A stretch of 64,000 nucleotides of DNA from Gonium pectorale. Lineage: Eukaryota; Chlorophyta; Chlorophyceae; Chlamydomonadales; Volvocaceae. The notes under the pieces were generated by a model. That model did no database searches. It had not been told where the DNA came from and was given only the letters and a program-made list of their open reading frames with translations. Made by a program: the position numbers and the translations under genes. Where the stretch lies: positions 1,041,214 to 1,105,213 of the forward strand of contig LSYV01000014.1 in the NCBI GenBank assembly GCA_001584585.1, written 5' to 3'. Position 1 is the stretch's first letter; the number at the start of each line of letters is the position of its first letter. Of this stretch, positions 55,701 through 64,000 are shown piece by piece.

Positions 55701-58350
55701 GAGGCTGCGCGATCGGCGGCTCCCAGCTGAGGTCGTGCGGAATGATGACGGTGACCACGCGGCTTCCGGGCTGCGTGAGCCTTGAGCTCCCTGGAGGGTC
55801 CGTTGCCGTCACACAGGTGATAGCAGACAAGGGGCGGGGCGGGGTGCGGGCGAGGAGGTGGTTGTTCACATCCAGAGGGATTGCATGTATGTTCGCAATC
55901 ATCTTCTTTTGCCGGGCAGAGAAATGTAGGCAGCAGGGGCTCGGCCGTGGGCGGCTCCGGAGCAGCCGGTCGCATCGCCTCCTGCCAGCAAAGGCCGTGG
56001 CAGCAGCCGTGGGCGGCTCCGCCAGCGTGCACGCACGCGTGTTGATGCAGGCAGGATGAGATGGGATGGTGACGAGGAAGGGGACAACAAGGGGAAACCA
56101 ACCTCTGCGCAGGCGATCAATACGCGCACGAGAAGAACCTTCGCATGCGGCGATGCGGGATGCACACACAGCGACTAACGCCACCAGAGCCGGCACTACA
56201 AAATACCGTAAATCACCGCTCCGCTCACTAAGATGCTGGGACACAAGTGTGCAATTACGGCCAGGGCCGGAACGAATACGGCCCTGGCAGCAGGACGCTG
56301 GCCAGAGCTGGCCGTGCAACGGGAGGGAGGCAGGAGGGCGGGCACGTGCTCCATGGCAAGCGCCCGCCTAACAGGTGGGGGGCATCGGGACGGGTACGCA
56401 TGCCCGCAGGCCCCCGACTCCCCATCCCTCTAGGGGCCAGCGCCCCGTGCGATCGTGTGCACAGGACGTAGGGCACAGGGTGGCAAGGGAGGGCGGCCGG
56501 AACGAGCGCGTACCCGCACCCATCACCTACCAGCGCGCTGTGACGCCCGGATCACGTGCGCGGGCCCGCACCGTTTGGGGCCGCGACAGGGCCTTTACTT
56601 ACGGTTGAGACGCTGATCTTCGCACCTGCATCTATCTCCGGCATGGCCCACTCCCTCACATGCTGCATTTCCATGCAAATCAGCAGAAGCCAATCTCACC
56701 TGCGGGAGCCGGAGCCGTCAGGGCCGCGGCCGCCATCGCAGCTGTTAGGTCCGCCGCCAAGTCGGCTGCACCGCCGCCGCTCTCGGCGCCGCCAGCCGCG
56801 CCGCCGCCGCCGCCGCCAGCCTGCGTGGCGAATCCGGCGCCCTGTACACTCCGTTGACCTGAGCCCGCCACCAACACCACGCCCGAGACGGACGCCGCGA
56901 GTGCCTCGATGGGGCTGTTGAGCGGCGGGTCGTTGTCCCGATGCCACGTGGCCATGTCACCCACCTGGCATTTGGCACGGGTGGTGGATTGTGAACCGAG
57001 CACGGAGTGGGTGTATGCAGATCCTCCGAAGTCAATTGACTTTATTCAAGCAAGGAATGCACGGTGCAGCTCTCCGTATTCAATCAGAGTAAAGAAATCA
57101 GCCCCCCGATTTGCCGCTGGTCACAAAAGAGTTCCTGTTACAAAGTTACGCAGCGTGCCCATCTCACGGTGGGTCTTCTTGTGGCTTCACAATCCTAATG
57201 AACCCATACACTTTCCCACCCAGGCCGCCGCTGGTCTGCGGATGTCCCTACGTACGGCCTAGTATGGCCTAGTACGGCCATCTCTGTCCAAACCCCGATA
57301 CCGTACAAAGACGCCGTACACTACTGCACTTCGTGGCCACGCACCAGGTTGACCACGGGGCTGCGAGCTCGGCGTGCGTTGTGCAGGTTGGCTAGGCCGT
57401 TGGCCAGCCCGGGCCCTAGGTGCAGCAGCGTCAGAGCGGGCCGCCTGGCCACTCGGGCGTATCCTGGCAGCGACAGTTGAACAGGAGGACGGGTTACACC
57501 ATATGCAACAGGCACCTAGCAATCAAACCGCCATCCAGACCTTCTACGCATAGCGCGGAAGCGCGCATCCGTACATCCGTACATGCATCATGAGGCCTGC
57601 GGCGTGTGTGCCGCGTTTGGCCAAGAAGTGGGACGACGGTGGGCCGAAAGCCGGCAGCAGAGACGGGTCACATGCTGACGCGTTCGAGACGCGTGTGAGA
57701 AGGATGCAGGGGCGCGCGGGTGGGTGCGATGCCGCTGGTCGTTGCTGGTTGGGCGCGGCAGCAGGAGGGCCCGCGGCGGCACCCACTTTTGAAAACAGCT
57801 GCAGCTGAAAGCTGGAAAGAGGGACAGCGACGTTTTCGTGCTAGCACGGCTGGCGGTAGGCGAGACGGCAGCGGCAGACCAGCGCCCATACGTCTGCAGT
57901 CCCTCCCGGATGCGGCAGGCTGACCAGGCTTTGAAGCCGCAGTCGCGATCGGCCCACATCCAGAACCGAACGAGGACGTGTGTCAAACCTACGCTTACCC
58001 GGCCGTGACGGAGCGCGCTGCCTCCCCACTACGCCCCACTGCACCACGCATTGCGACCAGAGTGCCCCTTGCACCCTCGGCTCACCGTCGGCGGCGCCGG
58101 TGGCGACGTTCTCGTGCAGGCACAGCACCGGCCGCACGGCGGGCCACAACGTGTCCATCGCCGCCACGAGCCACATCTCCGTCGTGCCGGGGTTGGCGAA
58201 CACCACATCTGCACCCGCCGCCACCGCGGCGCGGAGCAGCGCCTCGGCGCCCGTCGCTGCAGGCGGTGCGGCCGCTGCGGCCGCCGCGCCTGCCGGGACA
58301 GCAGCAACTGCCGCAGCCGCGTTGCTGCTGGCCGCTTGCTGTGACGACAT
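52789..58350 (-). CDS. Thiamine-diphosphate enzyme, acetolactate synthase/benzoylformate decarboxylase-like (688 aa)
   Basis: Eight exons: 58350-58086, 57463-57345, 56964-56700, 55790-55265, 54916-54589, 54247-53969, 53396-53319 and 52995-52789 (TGA); all phases match; CDS 2067 nt. The ATG at 58350 is the first in a frame open further 5'. After about 32 Ala-rich residues comes the PYR domain: [16 protein letters not shown], the ThDP-activating Glu in [38 protein letters not shown] and [15 protein letters not shown] central domain follows ([35 protein letters not shown]). The PP domain has [20 protein letters not shown], cofactor-binding [11 protein letters not shown] and [10 protein letters not shown] about 27 residues later, and ends GPFLIQANL. 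This matches bacterial acetolactate synthase-like/MdlC-type 2-oxo-acid decarboxylases rather than plastid biosynthetic ALS; the Ala-rich start may or may not be a targeting peptide. The substrate is undetermined. Confidence 0.9.
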
Positions 58351-59848
58351 GATTGTGGGGGCTCCAAGCTGGTCCAGCCCCTCGGTCCCCTCGGCGGCCG
58401 TCAAGTTACCAAAAAGATGCCTTTGCTGAACGGATGGTATGGTAGCGAATTGCGTGTGCTATTTCATTGGCCAGCGCAAGAGAGCGAGGGGCGTCACGCT
58501 GTACGTATCGAGCTTGTGTCGCGAAGGCCAGCATCAACCAAACGTTCTATCCCGTTTTGGTGATTGCGGTGGTGTCCATGCGCCCAGCACCGACCCAGGT
58601 GCGTTTCGTCGGCCCGACCCAGATCGCGCCGCCTAGGGAATGGCGGACAGGGCGGGTCTCTCGGCCCCTTTCGGACGTTCCCGAGCTCCCAATTGCATTC
58701 CAAACGCACGATGCACAGCCCTGCCAGTGTCATCTCCCGCCGTTCGTTTGCAACTACCGTAGCACTACCGGGCTATTGCACTGGGATGGCCTGCGGCTGA
58801 GGACCAGCAGCCAATTAGCTTCCACCCTGCCGTTGCCACGTGCAAGCCATCTCCCCTCGCGGAGCATTCCGTCGCGATGCAAGTACTGTGAAATGATGTA
58901 TGAAGATGGTGCGTGCGCATCCGTACCTATGATGAACCTGGCAATACGGTCGCGCACGACTACTGGCTCCCTCTCTGCCGCCCGTGCGCTGCTGCTGGCC
59001 GCTGGCCCGCCCGCCCGCAAGGCATCCCGCCCGTGCGGTAAGCAGATGGCCGGCTACTCCAGGCGCCCGCGTGCCGCCCTGCGCCCTTTCCACAGCTTTG
59101 GGTTGCACTGGTAGGTGCCGCAACGAGTTTCCGCCGTCCACGCACGCCGAATGGCATGGAAGGTAAACGACGCGCTCAAACCAATGTATCAGACAATCAG
59201 GATATTGCAGACGATACAGCAACTGAGGCATGAAGTCAAGCACGCTATCAGGACAGCCGGGTGTGTGCCCGTCACCTGCCAATGTGCGGGCCTGCGACCC
59301 ACTGCGACCACGCGCCTTGCTGTAATCGACCGCATGACAGCACAACCTGCAGCACTTGACATGTGGTCATGCACGCGCATTGCAACTAACGTGGATGTGC
59401 CGTAGGCAGTATCGCAGCCTCGCAGGGCGCAGCAGGATCCCCAGCCCGAACGACAATGCCCTAGGCCATTCACAGGTTCCGCAACTGCATCTGCAACGAA
59501 CCACTCAGGCCGCCAACCCCGAGCATCAGCCGTACCACACGGCGTAAGCCAGACCTTCTGGAAGTGCTTGCAGCGGGGCTGGCATTAATGTACTTGCGAT
59601 TGGGCTCTGGCGAGGCGATAACGGAGGCGTCAACACCCGAGTGGATGATGGCGTCCCTAGCGTGGGGTTGTCCCCTCCAACCCTGGCCCGCTACATGTCA
59701 CTGTGCCCTTTGTCACATCCCGTTTATACGTACTGGCCGGGTATGGGGCACACCTTGCGGCTGTGCACGCGTGTGACGAGCGGGGTTCGGAGCGGCCAAA
59801 GTATTGGCACTAGACGTGCGCTTCGCAAAAATTGTCTTTCATCAACAA
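58351..59848. other. Divergent intergenic region, no supported gene
   Basis: Lies between the starts of the ThDP enzyme (-) and Ala-rich paralogue 2 (+). Overlapping long open frames at 58467-59114 (+) and 58815-59345 (-) have no recognisable motif. A plus-strand segment around 59545-59730 (DLLEVLAAGLALMYLRLGSG) looks protein-like but could not be tied to any splice sites or family; a transposon remnant is possible. Confidence 0.4.
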
Positions 59849-62800
59849 ATGAGCACTGGATCGCTTAAGGGCAAAGCGCTCGCAGTGCGGCGGCCGGACG
59901 ACGACGACAGGTCCACCCTCCGATGCATCGCGCTGCACGCTTTGCTAAACCTGTACAACAACAATAGCGGCCTTCCGGAATCCGAGCTTCAATCGGCTGT
60001 GTCGTCCCTTGGTCGCTTGACTGGGCAGAGAAAACTGCTGTTTGGCCAGGTCTTTAGGGACAACAATGCATGCATCAGCCTTTTCGCGCTATTTCTCACT
60101 TCGCTACTGTCCACAACGCCGGTAAACGGCGGAGCTGGAGAAAGGTGCAACACCCCGGCCGCACCAGTCCTGCTGCGGCGCCGACTGGCGTTCGCCATCG
60201 CTGAACTCTTTCAGGCAGCGGTGACCAACCCAATCCCAGATGTCCGCTTGGCCACTTTGGCCGGCCGCGTCGCCCGGGCGCTGCTGCGCACCGGCTGCCT
60301 CGCCACCTACTGCACACTCCTCCGGGCCACCATCGGGGCCCTGTCCGCCTCCCGGGAGCAGGATGCCGCCCCTCGGACCACTGCCGTGGCCCCAGCCCTG
60401 ATGCTCCTGGGCGAGGTGGTGTTGCTGCTGGACGCGCTCAGCGGCATTGTCGCCGCTCGGCTGCCGGAGTTGGGCGACATGGGCGAGCTCCAGATCGAGT
60501 TGTGCAGCGGGCCGTTGCTTGAGCACCTCTGCCAGCTTACGCAGCACCTCGCGGCCCTGCCGGAAGCACGGCAGCAGCTGGCGGCGCAGCTGTCCCGCAT
60601 CGGCCACGCCCTCAGCATGCTCTTCTCTCGACCGGCCCCGGCGCCGGCGGCGGCAGGTCCGCCCCCGTTGGCGCCCCTGCAGCCCTGCCTGCAGTTCCTC
60701 CTGACCAGCCACGTCGTGGCGCTGTGCTGCGCTGTGGACGGGGACAGGCAGTCCTACGGCCTGCCTGCGGTACTTGGCGGCAGCGACCCGCCGACCCACC
60801 CCGCGGCGGCCGGCTCGGCGGCGTCCTACTCCTGGTCGGACGCCGTCCCCGCGGCCTCCGCCGCCCTGCCGCTGTTCACCCCGGATGGTCGCCCCTTCAC
60901 TCACCACTGGCAGCTGACACAGAAGCCGTCGCAAGGGCAGCAGGAGCCGCCATCGCCCGCGGGCTCGGCAGGCCCAACTTCTGGCTGTGTCAGTGGCAGC
61001 GGCAGGGGCAGGCCTGGTCCCACTACCGCCGGCGTCGGTAGCGGCACCCTCAGCGCCACGCGGGCTTCGGGGCGCTGCACCGAGGCGGTCGGCACACAGC
61101 TGGCGCTGGCTGCGCTGGCGGTATGGACCCGTGGGTCGCCGGCCCGGGCCCCGCCCTCGCGAAAGGACCTGACGGCTCTCTTGCAGATGACCAGGGACGC
61201 TCCAGAAGCGCTGCTGGCGGCGACGTCGTCAAATACGCCACCGGCAGCAGCGCCGGCAGCGGCACTGGCAGCTGCGCCGGCGGCTGGCGTAGAGCTGTCA
61301 GTGTCACTGGCTCCATCAGCGGCAACAGGGCCGGCGGCGGCAGCGGAAGTCGTGCCGTCAGCGATAGCGTTAGAGGCGCCGTCAGCGGCAGCGGTACAGG
61401 CACCGTCAACTGCAACTGCCGGCGCGCCGCCAGCAGCGCCCGTGGGGATATCGGCAGGGGTAGCGACGGCAGCAATTGCAGCCGGGCCGGGGACTCGCTC
61501 GGTTGCAAAATTGGTGCCGACCCAGGAGCCGGGCGCCACGCCGGGAGTAGCGGCGCAACCGATCGGGGGGCTCAGAGGGGCAGCATCGTCTGGGGCAGCG
61601 GCGCCTGGGATAGCAACGGCCGAGCCGGGGGACCTGTCGGTTGCGGCAACGGCGCAGACCCTGGATCCGGAAGCCATCCCGGGTGTGCTGGCCGCATCGG
61701 TAGTGGAGCGCAGAGTGGCGCCGGCAGGGGCAGTGGAGCCGGTCGCTGCACCCACAGAAGCACACGCTAGCGCCGCGTCGATCGCCACGCCAGGTGCCGT
61801 CACGTTAGGTGCTACATCGATTGCTGGCGGCACGTCGGACGCTGAGGAGACTGAGGCCAGGCTGTCGGCCCAGGCCGTTGTTGTTGCTGCTGCTGCTGCT
61901 GCTGCTGAGGCGACCTCGGGAAAGGTTAGCGCAGTAAGCGGCGCAGCGGACACAGCGCTGCAGGGCAAGGACGACGGCGCGGTGGCGCCGGCGCCGCTGC
62001 AGCTGCCGCCGCTGACGTCCTCCACGCATCCGCAGCTTCCGCCGTTGGCGCCGGCGCCACCGACGTCGGAGGCTGCTGCGGACGCGGGCGCGCAGGTGGG
62101 CAAGCAAGCGAACGTGTGGGACGTGTTCTGCGTCCTGAGCATCATGCGCAGGGCCCAGCATCAGATGGCGCTGGCCTCTCACAAGAACCGCGTCAGGATC
62201 GCCTCGTGCGACGCAAACATGGCGTCCTTGCGGAAGTCGATTTGCAACACGGAGCGGACGGTGCACCAGCTGGGGGCATTTCAGACCCGTGGGTCGGCGA
62301 CCGCGTCGGCGCTTCGGAAGCAGCGGGCCAACATGCAGGACAGCTGGGAACAGGCCGAGACCTGTGAGGCGGAGCTTCGCACCATTGAGGCAGAAGTACT
62401 GGCGACGCAGCGGCTGGCTGAATCCATATCTGAAACTATCCAGCCGTGTATGGATTGTGTGTTCTGGCCGGCCGTGCCCCCGGGGAACCACCTGGCGGTG
62501 CACGCGCTGTGTGTGCGCCTGGCCCGCGCTGCGCTGCGGGCGTGGGATCCGCACTCAGCCACGCCCCGCGGCACAGCCGCGGAGCCGGTGCCGTCGGACG
62601 CGGCGGGGTGTGCATCACTCGGAGCGGGACCGCAGACCGACAGCGCCGCATCGGCCGACGGTGGAGGCGGCGCCGTGTGCAGCGGCGCCGCCGTAACGCC
62701 GGCAGCGGCTGTGGCGGCGACACCGGTGGAGGCATCGAGCGTCGCAGCGGCGCCGGGGGACCTTGCGCCTAGGGAACCGCATGTGACAGCGGCGGCGCCA

Positions 62801-64000
62801 GCAGTGCCTACGCAGGCTGGCGGCCCCGCGGGGTCGGTCCTGGCAGTGGACGGCGGCGGCGCTGACTCCACACCGCCAATGGGCGCATCGCCACCAGGCG
62901 AGGTGACCCCGTTCCGTCTGCACGAGATGAGGGAGGCAGTCGCGCCGGCCGCGTCGCCGGAGGTGGAAGCGCCGGCGGAGCTGTCGGTCTCATCGCCGCC
63001 GGCGGCCGTCCTGCCACCGTCCGAGGTGCCCCCGCTGCTGCACGCGGCGCTGCGCTGCGCGAGGGCATCGGCTCTCGGAGCCGTGGAGCAACGGGCCCTA
63101 ACAAAGGCGCTGCGCAGCGCCGCCGGTGGCGCCGCCGGAGAGGCGGCGATGGCGGGTCGCAGCAGCACCGGCTGTGGCGACAGCGCATCGCAGCGGCGCG
63201 GGCTCGCCGCTCGGCGTGCTGAGTGGTGGTGCCTGGCGCTGCGTGCCGCCGAGGCGTCCGCAGCCGCCATCAAGTCTCCGTGGGCGGACGCCATCCGGTC
63301 CGACCTCCTGGCCTGGGTGTACGAGTGCCTGGTGGGGGCAGATTGCGACGCCGGCGACAGCGGGGCCGCCGGTGGTCGCGGCGGCGGTGGTGGCAGCGGC
63401 GGGCTGAAGGTCGGCGGCGGCCACGACGGCGGCGCTGGTGCGGGCGAGGGGCCGTCCACCGGCTGCCGGCAAGGTAAGGGAGGCTAATAAAACATGGGCA
63501 AAGAAGTGACCCGGACCCCTTTCCATGTCATCCTTTCCCTCGGCTCCCTTTCGCAGTTTCGCCCCCCGTGCCGCCAGCGCTGGTGGCTCCAACCGCCCTG
63601 CCCTCCACCCCCCGCCCTGACGTGGTGGCCGCCCACTCCGCCGGCTGGCTGCCCGCCGTCACACGACTAATGCGGCGGGCCAAGGAGCAGCTAGGGGCGG
63701 CCGCTTCCTCCGGAGCCGTTGCGGGGCAGGCCGCCTTCCAGTCAGCATCCGCTGCGGCCTCCTCCACCACCACCTCCGCTGGCGCGTCGACGGCCTCTGC
63801 CGCCTCTGCCGGCGTTGGTTACGCCGCCGCCAGCGCCGCAGCTCCGTCCCAGCCCCTGCACCTGCCGATTGCGGTGCTGCGCCCTCGGGTGATGGAGGGC
63901 TGGCCGCTGGCTTGGGCAGAGGCGCTGGCGTTTGCGCCGTCGCGGGAGGACGCGGCAGCGCTGCTGGAGGCGGCGGCGGAGCTCTTGGAAGCCGCCGTGG
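59849..64000 (+). CDS. Giant Ala-rich protein, paralogue 2 (3' end beyond window)
   Basis: Exon 1 is 59849-63473 and exon 2 starts at 63557 and runs off the window; the intron is 83 bp (CAAG|GTAAGG, TTTCGCAG), phase 1 as in paralogue 1. The frame is open upstream to 59804, but the first ATG, matching the paralogue start, is at 59849 (ACAAATGAGC). The N-terminal helical region differs from paralogue 1 at about nine of the first hundred residues. The middle is Ala/Pro/Thr-rich, includes a GCT-repeat poly-Ala run near 61885, and does not align by eye. A helical segment (VFCVLSIMRRAQHQMALAS) sits where paralogue 1 has its own helical segment, then VPPGNHLAVHALCVRLARAA and RAEWWCLALRAAEASAAAIK are again alike. 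Exon 2 is almost the same as in paralogue 1. Family and function are unrecognised. Confidence 0.85.

Noticed and set aside
58467..59345. Long opposing open frames upstream of the ThDP gene
   Set aside because: No recognisable domain and no splice signals tying them to neighbours. They are probably by-products of stop-poor DNA, though a short transposon remnant near 59545-59730 cannot be excluded.
1..64000. tRNA, rRNA and other structural RNA genes
   Set aside because: No cloverleaf-like or rRNA-like segment was recognised by reading. A covariance-model search would be needed to exclude small RNA genes.

Overview
The window reads as nuclear DNA of a chlamydomonadalean (volvocine-type) green alga. 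It is very GC-rich, and genes are split into many short exons by introns with GT(A/G)(A/C/G)G(T)-type donors and CAG acceptors. Proteins are padded with Ala/Gly/Ser runs, candidate polyadenylation signals are the algal TGTAA, and starts often have a CAAATGGC-like context. The gene content fits: a MORN/EF-hand protein, an ankyrin gene of the type common in these algae, and a signal-peptide/ectodomain/transmembrane kinase. No bacterial operon logic applies. Exons were assembled by hand by requiring splice sites and codon phase to agree across every junction. Nine models sum to an exact multiple of three with all phases matching: MORN/EF-hand, orphan helical, Ala-rich paralogue 1, kinase, SDR, plant-type orphan, zinc finger, ThDP enzyme and the visible part of the TPR gene.

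Layout. 1-1.6 kb (+): 3' end of a TPR protein with a GC-AG intron. 3.7-8.0 kb (-): 546-aa MORN3-like/EF-hand-like protein. 8.4-15.1 kb (+), divergent from it across 435 bp: a large disordered, Gly/Ser-rich protein interrupted by a 674-base N gap, with a minisatellite in one intron. 18.2-20.5 kb (-): 273-aa helical orphan. 21.2-22.4 kb (+): ankyrin-like gene with three reading-frame breaks. 25.0-30.3 kb (-): paralogue 1 of a giant Ala-rich protein (1653 aa). 33.1-39.7 kb (-): complete 909-aa receptor-like kinase. 40.3-41.0 kb (-): decayed non-LTR retrotransposon 3' end. 43.0-45.0 kb (-): 315-aa short-chain dehydrogenase. 45.4-47.2 kb (+): 228-aa plant-type orphan, divergent from the SDR. 48.0-51.8 kb (-): 436-aa U1-type zinc-finger protein. 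52.8-58.4 kb (-): 688-aa thiamine-diphosphate enzyme of the acetolactate synthase/benzoylformate decarboxylase kind. 59.8-64.0 kb (+): paralogue 2 of the Ala-rich protein, cut by the window end.

The most unusual architecture is the pair of Ala-rich paralogues. They lie head to head in inverted orientation and enclose about 29.6 kb that contains the kinase, SDR, orphan, zinc-finger and ThDP genes. Their start regions and last exons are nearly the same, while the middle is unalignable by eye. The enclosed genes do not form an obvious pathway; nothing in the sequence shows that they act together. Two N runs, and single-base frame breaks in two genes, mean some apparent damage may be assembly error.
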